A stretch of DNA of 36,932 nucleotides, taken from Gemmatimonadota bacterium. Its GTDB lineage: Bacteria > Latescibacterota > UBA2968 > GCA-2709665. A program made the translations under genes and the position numbers. Below are positions 24,001 through 30,488 of this stretch, one piece after another; positions within the stretch are counted from its first letter, which is position 1, and every line of letters starts with the position of its first letter. The notes beneath the pieces are model-generated. The model did no database searches. It was not told the origin of the DNA and saw nothing but the letters and a program-made list of their open reading frames with translations. The stretch is taken from assembly GCA_028873695.1 (NCBI GenBank), contig JAPPNU010000029.1:1-36932 (forward strand). The letters run 5' to 3'.

Positions 24001-24478
24001 GGGCGGATTCAGCCTGCCGGGGATCAATACCTATCTTCCTCTCTTTGACGCGGGGAGTGACGCGACCCTTGACTTAATCGAACCATTCGCCGTGCTGGCT
24101 CTTCTGCTGGTCTGGAAAGCCGGGGTCAAACGGCCCTGGCTGATTGTGGCCGGAATCGCAGTTGTCCTGCTGTCTTCGGACACGATCGCGCCGGCCAGGA
24201 GCTTCTATCACTTCGCCGTTCTGGCCGGCCTGGAACTCTTCGCTCTTGGCGTCCTGGTTTTCCTCGTTGCCTGGCTGATCCGGTTCAACCTGATGGCCTA
24301 TCTCGTCGCCGTCTGGTCAGCCGCGCTCATCCTGAGCCCTGGATTCGCATACATACAACGGACAACGGATTCCATATATCAATGGAACGGCATTGCAATG
24401 GTCGTACTCGGCCTGGCGCCGCTGCTCTATCTGATGGCTGCCGGTCTTCGCCAACGGCGCGGGCGGACGGACGGATAA
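21068..24478 (+). CDS. Internally duplicated CPBP-family intramembrane metalloprotease
   Basis: This 1136-residue polytopic membrane protein has two homologous halves. Each half has an N-terminal membrane anchor, an extracytoplasmic region with a W-x-W-(N/H)-VRWFKP-x-(Q/D)KEE motif (residues 99-113 and 680-694), a second hydrophobic anchor and a multi-helix membrane domain. In the first half the CPBP (CAAX protease and bacteriocin-processing) catalytic motifs are intact: EE-x-x-x-R at 422-427, WAFLH with H456, and HYAIN with H494 and N498. In the second half the aligned positions are IEPF (1004-1007), LLSSD and AVWSAA, so it appears catalytically dead. A charged linker (about 541-575) joins the halves. 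The ATG at 21068 follows AGGAG. A strong terminator lies downstream. The substrate is unknown. Confidence 0.88.
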   Translation: MDRRDAMWLLVFVILGVGGLAVFLNFYTEAIPSASLDFKLSRDEVHRKAQGYLENQGYDLADYKNAQIFSSSQMQQVFLEQTLGLEETSRLAREWLSVWSWNVRWFKPLQKEELRVVLDPGGRVVGFSHRILESDAGASIAQDDALVIASGFLRDTQGYDLDGYELIDRSSTERKARIDHRFAFRKKDFTVGDDGHYRLDVVVHGDRVGRFSEYLKVPDSFSRSYREVRSRADLLTMVFSSFWLALGVVMLVILVKNYRRKRLHWQAGLIVGTLVAVAWLAANVNALPLALYSFDTTVSYGAFLVTLLFSAVLVVAANGGIVCLAGTAGGVLERDVLSERRVSPLGRLSLRGIFSAGFLRSTVVGYGAAGAVLGYVAVFYLLGGRYFDVWVPADVSEYDNAFSTAIPWIYPLLVGLSAAAIEEFFFRLLAIPLLIRWLKRPWLAVLLPAIVWAFLHSNYPHEPIYIRGIEITVIGIVFGILFLRFGIWAPIIAHYAINAFIVALPMVKSSSLYFQVSGVLVIGILLVPAIPAAFAVLTGRARTPEVEDDVEEEAPDEPAETEEPAPEPEHSDVVEREPDAYLPDKRRWIVVGLCAVAGIALMIGFRVDRFGARSLKLEVTRSQAAGIAEGFCTELGLDVSDYRRSVQFRSGVGSSHYTHLIRNAGVARADTLMAENTSPWYWHVRWFKPMDKEEIQVRVDASGGVAGFNHIIPETRAGPEMATDDARAKAEAFVERNFSRSVTDQAQYKLLEARSEKEKDRMDHHFVWERIDRKIEDGEFRLTVRVQGDEVGFFGTRYKAPEEFLRSLRERGARHALASAVPVLAVLATLILAAVYFFRQYRAGEIRWRLPIGIGIAVVVLTLLNWINSLPTFFHGYDTSQAMMTYLGMQGVGLLIGTPMMGLAIAALFALMMAMKGSLYPDEMGAGRWLGLLRMREGGLRFWAGTLFLAAAFLLLWKGTESFAVYVKYNGLTEYLEAGGFSLPGINTYLPLFDAGSDATLDLIEPFAVLALLLVWKAGVKRPWLIVAGIAVVLLSSDTIAPARSFYHFAVLAGLELFALGVLVFLVAWLIRFNLMAYLVAVWSAALILSPGFAYIQRTTDSIYQWNGIAMVVLGLAPLLYLMAAGLRQRRGRTDG

Positions 24479-24531
24479 TCCGCTGCCCGCGGTGCAGTGG
24501 TTTTCGATCCGCCACGACGAACGCCGAAATG

Positions 24532-24569
24532 AAGACCCCCTCCGATGTCCATCGGAGGGGGTCTTTTTT
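24532..24569 (+). terminator. Strong rho-independent terminator after the CPBP protease gene
   Basis: A perfect 15-bp stem (24532-24546 with 24551-24565, core ACCCCCTCCGAT) with a 4-base loop GTCC is followed by a run of T to 24569. It separates two convergent genes. On the minus strand it has no comparable T-run, so any effect there would be weaker. Confidence 0.95.
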
Positions 24570-24591
24570 GATTCTGTGCCATCCGCGAACA

Positions 24592-25608
24592 TTACGGCAC
24601 CGGCTGTTCGACCGCCACGTTCTTCCCGGTCTGCTCCGCCTTTCTGATGGCGTCCGAGACGGCCACTGCGGCGACCATGTCCTCTCCCAGGGGATGCGGC
24701 CGGCCCGTCCGGACCATTTCCTTGACGTGTTCGAGGATGACCGCGGAGCCCTCACAGGCGTTGAAGTCGTTGAGCACCAGACCCTGGATGGCGCCCTCGG
24801 GCCCGAACACGTGGGTGAACATCTCGGTAAAGCGGAAGTCGGCCACGCCGCAGTTGATGACCACGCCGTGCTCGGGTCGGCCGGGCGTGTCACCGTAATG
24901 GAGATGATAGACCGTATGGTTTGGCGCCTTCAGACAACTCACGGATTGGATGCCCGTCCCGAACACGTGGTGAGCAATCGAAATCGCGTGGATGAGCGCC
25001 GCCAGGTGCGTGGAGGCGCAGGTGATGGTGCCGAAGGTGACGCGGCCGACCTCGTCCAGGCGGCGAACCAGCTGTACCACCGCGGGATTGGTCTGCAGCA
25101 TGGACAGCGACATCACAGGCGCGTTGTTGGCATTCGCGAGTTCCAGGATCGCGCGAACGTCGGCGATGCAATGCCCCAGGGGTTTGTCGATGAAGGTGGG
25201 CACGCCTTTTTCCAGACCCGGACGGGCCAGTTCCAGGTGATCGGAGCCGTCGTAGTTGCAGTTCGCGATCAGCACCAGGTCCACGTCGTCGCTCACCTGC
25301 TCGTAGCTGTCGCAGACTTCGGGCCTGCCGTAGAAGACGTTCGAGAACATCTCGGCGTTTCGACGCCGTTCGTCCCAGACCTTCACGATCCGGAAGCCGT
25401 CGACTCCGGGAGCGGTCATCCGGGTCGGATCGCTGTATTTCGTATAGTAGAAATAGTGCGTTCCACCGCGCTGCCAGGTATAGGACATGTCGTCTTCGAC
25501 GGGCATGGGTTCTCTCAATCGCAATGGATCGTGCTCGTCCATCTGCGCGCCGAACCACATCCCGTGCATGTCACAGCGGATGATCCCGGTGCGAATCACG
25601 TCTGACAC
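24592..25608 (-). CDS. Gfo/Idh/MocA family oxidoreductase
   Basis: This is a 338-residue member of the Gfo/Idh/MocA superfamily of NAD(P)-dependent sugar and polyol oxidoreductases. The family signature FIDKPLG, with the catalytic lysine, follows a Rossmann-like N-terminal half that includes VDLVLIANCN. The N-terminus (GIIRCDMHGMWFG) lacks the standard GxGxxG and has an insertion of about 60 residues before the second strand, so it belongs to a divergent branch. The start is the GTG at 25608, with AAGAGGA nine bases upstream. It is the last gene of the minus-strand cluster that includes a cupin, a DlgD-type reductase and a 2-oxoacid dehydrogenase complex, although 129 bp separate it from the cupin. 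Confidence 0.87.
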   Translation of the reverse strand: MSDVIRTGIIRCDMHGMWFGAQMDEHDPLRLREPMPVEDDMSYTWQRGGTHYFYYTKYSDPTRMTAPGVDGFRIVKVWDERRRNAEMFSNVFYGRPEVCDSYEQVSDDVDLVLIANCNYDGSDHLELARPGLEKGVPTFIDKPLGHCIADVRAILELANANNAPVMSLSMLQTNPAVVQLVRRLDEVGRVTFGTITCASTHLAALIHAISIAHHVFGTGIQSVSCLKAPNHTVYHLHYGDTPGRPEHGVVINCGVADFRFTEMFTHVFGPEGAIQGLVLNDFNACEGSAVILEHVKEMVRTGRPHPLGEDMVAAVAVSDAIRKAEQTGKNVAVEQPVP

Positions 25609-25669
25609 GACAGAGATTCCTCTTGTTTGATATTCTCAGACTTCCGTTGGCGCGGCCTGCGTGAAGGTG

Positions 25670-25691
25670 GGGCAGACATTCCTGTCTGCCC
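25670..25691. repeat. 9-bp stem hairpin, GGGCAGACA-type
   Basis: GGGCAGACA (25670-25678), loop TTCC, then TGTCTGCCC (25683-25691), a perfect palindrome in the gap between the oxidoreductase and the cupin. There is no T-run on either side, so it could stabilise RNA ends rather than terminate. Similar words occur at 8978-9007. Confidence 0.75.
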
Positions 25692-25737
25692 GTACGGTTG
25701 ACCCGCTGCCGCGATGCAGATTGGAAGACGGTCCGCG

Positions 25738-26106
25738 CTACAATTCCAATGGGTCGGCCGTGCGGATGACGAAGTATTTCCTCACCGGCCGCGTGACGTG
25801 CCAGTGGGTCTTGAGTCCCGCGGGAAAGTGCACGGTATCCCCCGGCCCCAAAGTGTAACTGTCGCCGCCGTCCTCTTCGATGGCAACCTCACCCTCGAAG
25901 ACGTGGGCGAACTCGTCCCATCCGAAGGTCCATTCGAACCTGCCTTCGGAACATTGCCAGTACCCGCTGGACACCCTCTTGTCCGCGCTCTGCGTAACGA
26001 TGGTGCCGCGCGCTGTAGGTTCGCCCTCCTGAATCCAGTCGGGATCGATGGGCATGTCGGGCAATTCACCCGGCATTGCGACGGTCTTCATCTTCAACTC
26101 GCTCAT
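25738..26106 (-). CDS. Cupin domain protein (EutQ/DUF861-like)
   Basis: This is a 122-residue single cupin. The motif region FAHVFEGEVAIEEDG, then LGPGDTVHFPAGLKTHWHV, is a small metal- or ligand-binding beta-barrel of the cupin_3 group. Such proteins isomerise sugars, bind organic acids or protect enzymes. The ATG at 26106 has AAAGGAG six bases upstream; a longer reading frame from 26124 would place this box inside the gene. It lies 30 bp after the DlgD-type gene, suggesting co-transcription. A role in the same sugar-acid pathway is inferred, not shown. Confidence 0.85.
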   Translation of the reverse strand: MSELKMKTVAMPGELPDMPIDPDWIQEGEPTARGTIVTQSADKRVSSGYWQCSEGRFEWTFGWDEFAHVFEGEVAIEEDGGDSYTLGPGDTVHFPAGLKTHWHVTRPVRKYFVIRTADPLEL

Positions 26107-26136
26107 CTCATGCTCCTTTCCCATTCAGGGTTTAAC

Positions 26137-27147
26137 TTACAGTGCCAGGATTTCCCGCCAGCGGTCCGCTTCAACGGGAATGCCCAACGCCAGGTTCTCC
26201 TCCCGGGTCCTGAACATGCGTTCGCCGGGATACGACGCCGGCTCGCACCCTTCCAGGGGCCGCGCGGCCCGAAAGTCGGCGAGGGTCTGGTCCACGATTT
26301 CCCGCATCCGGTCGCCGGCGACGGCATTTGCATGGATGGCGATAAAGACCTGGGAGACGCCGTATTCGGCCTCCTCCTGAGCGATCTGGTACGTTGAACG
26401 GCCCCCCGACAGCAGTGAGGCAACCAGATCCAGCGCCATCGCGAGTCCGATCCCCTTCCAGTGGCCGATGGGCAGCGGGCGCCGGGCCGCCTGGATGGCG
26501 CCGGCGTCGTACGACAGGTTTCCGCTGTCGTCGTAACCGCCGGGGACCGGAAGCCGCCTGTTGGCGACACGGTACACGTCGAGTTTTCCGTGGGAGTACT
26601 GGCTCATCGCCATATCCAGCAGAAAATGCCGGCCTTCCGGCCGGGGTATGGCGAAGACCAGCGGATTGTTGCCGACTTTGCGGTCGGCGGAACCGAAGGG
26701 TGGAATCAGCTGGGTGGTATTCGTCCAGCAGATGCCGATGCAGTCCGCATCCGCGGCCCTCAGACCGTACGTTCCGGCCCGCATCCAGTGATTGGTGTTC
26801 CTGAGGGACACGCAGCCCATTCCCTGTTCTTTCGCGATTTCAACCGCGCGGTCCATGCACGCGCACGCATTGAGGATACCGGGGCCCAGTTTTCCGTCCC
26901 ACTGTTCCAATACGCCGAATTCGGAGGCTTTTTCGGGCGCGGCGTGGAGGTCCATGCCGTTGCCGGAACGGGCCTGTCCGACCAGAGACGGGAACCGGTT
27001 GACGCCGTGGGAATAGACGCCGTCGCGCGTGGTTTCAGTGAAGATTCGCGCCAGACGTTCGGCGCGTTCGGGCGTGAAGCCGGTCTTGAGCAGGACGCGG
27101 TTCAGTTCCGCCACCATCGTCTCGAATTGGATCCGGCGCATTTCCAT
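26137..27147 (-). CDS. dlgD: Ldh-family reductase, 2,3-diketo-L-gulonate reductase-like (YiaK/DlgD)
   Basis: This is a 336-residue NAD(P)H-dependent oxidoreductase of the malate/lactate/ureidoglycolate dehydrogenase family. Segments closely resemble E. coli YiaK: TRDGVYSHGVNRFP (catalytic histidine H47), NHWMRAGTYG, ICWTNT, then GHWKGIGLAMALDL and GVSQVFIAI. In YiaK these surround the 2,3-diketo-L-gulonate active site. The symbol is assigned on this resemblance from memory, so it should be read as likely rather than certain. The start at 27147 follows AGGA; an ATG six bases downstream is an alternative. It begins eight bases after the CoA-binding gene stop, so they share a transcript. The yia/ula-type companion genes (kinase, lyxose metabolism) are not in the window. 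Confidence 0.8.
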   Translation of the reverse strand: MEMRRIQFETMVAELNRVLLKTGFTPERAERLARIFTETTRDGVYSHGVNRFPSLVGQARSGNGMDLHAAPEKASEFGVLEQWDGKLGPGILNACACMDRAVEIAKEQGMGCVSLRNTNHWMRAGTYGLRAADADCIGICWTNTTQLIPPFGSADRKVGNNPLVFAIPRPEGRHFLLDMAMSQYSHGKLDVYRVANRRLPVPGGYDDSGNLSYDAGAIQAARRPLPIGHWKGIGLAMALDLVASLLSGGRSTYQIAQEEAEYGVSQVFIAIHANAVAGDRMREIVDQTLADFRAARPLEGCEPASYPGERMFRTREENLALGIPVEADRWREILAL

Positions 27148-27154
27148 CTTGTTC

Positions 27155-27562
27155 CTAATCCCTCTCCGTATAACCCAGGACGACCAGCAGACACGGGCCT
27201 CCCGAGACCACCGCGATGCCGGCGTCCCGAGCGTCTTCAACGGCTTTCGGGCTCTCCGCGCCCGGTTGCATCCAGATGAATCTGACGCCGGCGTCCGCTG
27301 CTTCCGTGACGATTCCTTCGGTAACCCGGGGCGGTGTGATGACGGAAATGCGCTCTACCGGCTCCGGAAGCGCGGCGAGATCGGGATACGCGCTCCGGCC
27401 TTCGATTTCCGCGGCTCCCGGATTGATCGCGTATGCCTTCAAACCGTGCTGCAGATAACATCGAAGGACCTTGTTGCCGTATTTGGCGCGGTCTCTTGAC
27501 GCGCCGACGACGGCATACGGGCCGGTCTCCAGAAATGCATCGATCGCTTCGTCAAGTGTCAC
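27155..27562 (-). CDS. CoA-binding domain protein (CoA_binding_2)
   Basis: This is a 135-residue stand-alone Rossmann domain of the succinyl-CoA-synthetase-like CoA-binding group. The glycine-rich nucleotide-binding start is YAVVGASRD (about residues 16-24), followed by the conserved GLKAYAINPGAAEIEG and the late WMQPGAE segment. No catalytic histidine of succinyl-CoA synthetase is present, so it binds rather than catalyses. The GTG at 27562 follows GGGAG. It sits between the DlgD-type gene (eight bases downstream) and the PD-(D/E)XK gene upstream. Its function in operons of this sort is uncharacterised. Confidence 0.88.
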   Translation of the reverse strand: MTLDEAIDAFLETGPYAVVGASRDRAKYGNKVLRCYLQHGLKAYAINPGAAEIEGRSAYPDLAALPEPVERISVITPPRVTEGIVTEAADAGVRFIWMQPGAESPKAVEDARDAGIAVVSGGPCLLVVLGYTERD

Positions 27563-27597
27563 GCCTGTTCTCCCGTGCGGTTTGGGTTCGCTGGCGT

Positions 27598-28050
27598 CTA
27601 CAAATCCTCATAGCGGGGCAGGCTGTCCAGGAACCGGTAGCTCCGTTCCTCGCGGTCAAGGGCGTAGCAATAGTGGGTGATTCCGTTCGTGACGACCAGG
27701 TAATCCGTCCCGACGGACGTATTGTAGCGCGCGATCTGATCGAACGCCTGCTGTTTTATTCTGACGTCGGGCGCCTTGCACTCTGCCATGAGAACGGGTT
27801 CTCCCCTTCCGCTGTACACGATAACGTCGGCGCGGTGCTGCATCCCGCCATACGCGAAAGCCGTTTCGACCGCGGTTCGACCCGCCGGATAACCGAGGTC
27901 CTGTACGAGGTGCTGCACCAGGTTCTGGCGGACCCATTCCTCGGGCGTGAGACGCACATGCTTCCGGCGAAGCGGGTCGAAGATAGTCCTTTTTCCGCCG
28001 CTGGCGCGGATATCGAATTCGTACTGACGGGGAAAGTTGAGAGATTGCAT
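27598..28050 (-). CDS. HsdR_N-like PD-(D/E)XK domain protein
   Basis: This is a 150-residue single domain resembling the N-terminal nuclease domain of type I restriction enzymes, often annotated as HSDR_N_2. The catalytic pattern is D75 in HRADVIVYS and E90 with K92 in MAECKAP, a complete PD-(D/E)XK core. The RLTPEEWVRQNL segment at about 34-44 is typical of this small stand-alone branch. There is no helicase, methylase or specificity subunit nearby, so it is not a restriction system in itself. The ATG at 28050 gives the usual family N-terminus (MQSLNFP) but has no good ribosome binding site. Its place between metabolic genes is unusual; the physiological role is unknown. Confidence 0.82.
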   Translation of the reverse strand: MQSLNFPRQYEFDIRASGGKRTIFDPLRRKHVRLTPEEWVRQNLVQHLVQDLGYPAGRTAVETAFAYGGMQHRADVIVYSGRGEPVLMAECKAPDVRIKQQAFDQIARYNTSVGTDYLVVTNGITHYCYALDREERSYRFLDSLPRYEDL

Positions 28051-28157
28051 GGGAATCGGCCACAGAGCGCGGGACCGCGTCGTCAAGAACCGTTGACGAA
28101 AGCCTCATGTCGCCGGCAACTTCGTCCCCGGTCCGCGGCGTCCGCCGCTGTTCGTCG

Positions 28158-29318
28158 TTAGCGAGCGTGCCAGCGTTCGGGCCGTTCGACGTGCCGGCGG
28201 ACGGTGTCCAGGAAACGGGCTGCCGGGGCGCCGTCGACGACGCGATGATCGAATGTGAGACTCAATGCGACCATGTCCCTGGGCACGACCCGGCCCTCGT
28301 AAACCGCCGGTTTCGGGGCGATCCGGCCGATGCCCAGAATTGCGCACTGAGGCAGGTTGACGATGGGCGTAAAGACGTCGATCCCGTACGTGCCCAGGTT
28401 TGTAATGGTAAACGTACCCCCTTGAAGGTGCTCGGGTTTCAGGTCACCCTGCCTGGCCTTCTGAACCAGGTCCGCGGTCTCTCTGGCGAGGTCGGGCAGG
28501 TCCCTCGCGCCGACGTCGGTGATGACTGGGACCAGAAGGCCGCCGCGGGTATCCACGGCCATACCTATGTGGATCTCATCGTGCCGCTGGACGGTCCCGT
28601 CCTGCCACGAGGCGTTCAGGTCCCGATGTTCGGCCAAGGCGACGGCCGTCAGTTTCAGAAACAAATCGTTATACGTGACGTGGGAGACGTCGAGTTCCGC
28701 GCGCAAGGCCACCAGTTCCGTCGCATCGGCTTCCGTGGAAAGCGTCACGGGCGCGGTCCCGGTGTGACTCTCGGTCAGACGCCGCGCGATGGTCCGGCGG
28801 ATGGACACTTCGGACATGTCCGGGGACGGGCTCGAGGCGGCAGCCCGGACGTCCCGTTCGACGATGCGACCGTTTCGACCGCTGCCCTGAAGCGTCCTGA
28901 AGTCGACCCCCAGTTCCGTCGCCAGGCGCAGCGCACGCGGGCTGATCGCGGACCGCTTCTTTCTGCCTTGCGATCGATCTGTGCGAGGCCGGGAAGGCGC
29001 CGCCTGTTGCGGACTTGATTCCGTATCCTTCTCCACAGCCGGCGAGGCGGGTGTCAAAGCGGGAGGTTCTTCACCCGGACCCAGCAGGAAGCCCAGCACC
29101 GTGCCGATCGCCAGCGTCTCCCCGGGTTGAGGCGCATCGGGCGGTATATACAGGGTTCCGCTGTCGAAGGATTCGATCTCGTTGATCGCTTTGTCGCTTT
29201 CGACCGTGAAGATGATGTCTCCTGCCTCGACCGGATCACCGTTCCGCTTGAGCCATTCGACCAGGGTGCCTTCCTCCATGGTCCATCCCAGGCGGGGCAT
29301 GACGATTTCTGTGGGCAT
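28158..29318 (-). CDS. 2-oxoacid dehydrogenase E2 component (dihydrolipoyl acyltransferase)
   Basis: This 386-residue core subunit transfers the acyl group from lipoate to CoA. One lipoyl domain (about 1-85) has the attachment lysine K43 in ESDKA. A peripheral-subunit-binding domain follows an alanine/proline-rich linker (ISPRALRLATELGV onward). The catalytic domain ends with DHRVVDG, the H358 and D362 of the acyltransferase site. The ATG at 29318 has GAGG nine bases upstream; an open frame that continues through the 166-bp element is not real. It is the third gene of an E1 alpha, E1 beta, E2 operon. The substrate could be pyruvate, acetoin or a branched-chain 2-oxoacid. No E3 is in the window. 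Confidence 0.93.
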   Translation of the reverse strand: MPTEIVMPRLGWTMEEGTLVEWLKRNGDPVEAGDIIFTVESDKAINEIESFDSGTLYIPPDAPQPGETLAIGTVLGFLLGPGEEPPALTPASPAVEKDTESSPQQAAPSRPRTDRSQGRKKRSAISPRALRLATELGVDFRTLQGSGRNGRIVERDVRAAASSPSPDMSEVSIRRTIARRLTESHTGTAPVTLSTEADATELVALRAELDVSHVTYNDLFLKLTAVALAEHRDLNASWQDGTVQRHDEIHIGMAVDTRGGLLVPVITDVGARDLPDLARETADLVQKARQGDLKPEHLQGGTFTITNLGTYGIDVFTPIVNLPQCAILGIGRIAPKPAVYEGRVVPRDMVALSLTFDHRVVDGAPAARFLDTVRRHVERPERWHAR

Positions 29319-29347
29319 GGAGATCATCCTCGTGAAGCGCCCGCGAC

Positions 29348-29513
29348 TAACAGTCCGTTGATAAAGTCGCTCTGCAGGCGAGGCCGAGCCATTGTGGCCG
29401 AAGACAAGGCGCGCGACCGAGTCCCATCCATCGATTCGGCGTGGGAGCGCAACGCAGTATTTCGGCCGCAAGGGCCGGCCGTAGCCCGGATGGACTTTAT
29501 CAACGGGCTGTCA
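29348..29513. mobile_element. 166-bp MITE-like element, copy B, between E1 beta and E2 genes
   Basis: It is about 93% identical to 19272-19437 and of the same length. Its terminal repeats are TAACAGTCCGTTGATAAAG and, on the complement, TGACAGCCCGTTGATAAAG. The last three bases (29511-29513) are the TGA stop codon of the E1 beta gene. It fills nearly all of the 192-bp E1 beta-E2 gap, so it is transcribed with the operon and may form a large RNA hairpin. Confidence 0.82.
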
Positions 29514-30488
29514 TTCCTCCATCAGGTCGCGGATGGCCTGCGAAATGCTATCCGGCTGCGGCAGGCAGGCGGCCTCGAGCGGGGCGCTGTACGGCGTGGG
29601 GACATGCGCGCCGTTGAGGCGGCTTACCGGTGCGTCCAGATCGTCGAACGCCAGGCTCTGGACCTGAGCGGCGATTTCGGCGCCGATGCCGCAAGGGCCG
29701 AAGGCCTCGTCCACGATAAGCAGGCGGCCCGTCTTGTGTACGGATTCCAGTATAGTATCCATATCCAGCGGCGCCACGGTGCGGGGGTCGATGAGTTCGA
29801 CGGAGATGCCGTCCCCCGCGAGTTCGTCGCAGAGTTTCCAGGTGAGTGGGACCATATTCGCCAGCGCGACAACGGTGACGTCACCGCCCTCGCGGCGGAT
29901 CTCGGCCTGCCCGAAGGGAATGGCGTACGGCGTTTCGGGTACCGGACCCCGATGGTTGAGGATGGATTTGTGTTCGAGGAAGAGAACGGGATCGCTGCCT
30001 TCCAGGGCCGTCTTGAACAGGCCCTTGGCGTCGTAAGGCGTGGCGGGCAGGGCCACGCGGAAGCCCGGCAGGTGCGCGAAAACGGGATAGTAGTTTCCCG
30101 AGTGATGGGTGGCGGCCGCGCCACCGATACCCACGCAGCCTCGCAGAACAACGGGCATGGACAATCGACCGCTGCTCATATATTGCATCTTGGCGATCTG
30201 GTTGACCATCTCGCCGAAGCCGTCCAGGATGAAGTCGATGAACATGAAGTCCACCACGGGCCGCGCGCCCGCCATGGCCGCTCCCGTGCAGAGTCCGATA
30301 AAGCCCCGCTCGCAAATCGGGGTATCGCACACGCGCATTGGACCGTAGCGTTCGTAGAGTCCGGTGGTGGTGTTGAAGTTGCCGCCGCGTTCGCCCACGC
30401 CCTCGCCCACCACGAAGATGGTCGGGTCCGCCGCCATGGCATCGGACAGGGCTTCGCGCGCGGCTTCGGTAAACGTGATTTCACGCAT
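29511..30488 (-). CDS. 2-oxoacid dehydrogenase E1 component, beta subunit
   Basis: This is a 325-residue transketolase-fold beta subunit that pairs with E1 alpha to decarboxylate a 2-oxoacid with TPP. It begins MREITFTEAAREALSDAM, with the conserved VVGEGVGERGG (about 23-33), and has CERGFIGLCTGAAMAG followed by VVDFMFIDF in the middle. The C-terminal half has the transketolase C-domain with PLDMDTILESV and IVDEAFGPCGIGAEI. Two ATGs occur at 30497 and 30488; the second fits the ribosome binding site better. It overlaps the E1 alpha stop by eight bases, showing translational coupling. Its own stop codon is the terminus of a 166-bp element. AcoB-like size, but the substrate is unproven. Confidence 0.93.
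   Translation of the reverse strand: MREITFTEAAREALSDAMAADPTIFVVGEGVGERGGNFNTTTGLYERYGPMRVCDTPICERGFIGLCTGAAMAGARPVVDFMFIDFILDGFGEMVNQIAKMQYMSSGRLSMPVVLRGCVGIGGAAATHHSGNYYPVFAHLPGFRVALPATPYDAKGLFKTALEGSDPVLFLEHKSILNHRGPVPETPYAIPFGQAEIRREGGDVTVVALANMVPLTWKLCDELAGDGISVELIDPRTVAPLDMDTILESVHKTGRLLIVDEAFGPCGIGAEIAAQVQSLAFDDLDAPVSRLNGAHVPTPYSAPLEAACLPQPDSISQAIRDLMEE

Noticed and set aside
24532..24569. Bidirectional terminator between convergent genes
   Set aside because: The stem is perfect, but only the plus-strand side is followed by a T-run, so function for the minus-strand gene is not supported.
27598..28050. Type I restriction-modification system
   Set aside because: Only the small HsdR_N-like domain is present; there is no helicase domain, HsdM or HsdS in the window.
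29319..29471. An N-terminal extension of the E2 protein through the 166-bp element
   Set aside because: The extension is translated from repeat sequence that also occurs at 19272-19437 outside any gene, and the true lipoyl domain starts at the ATG at 29318 with its own ribosome binding site.
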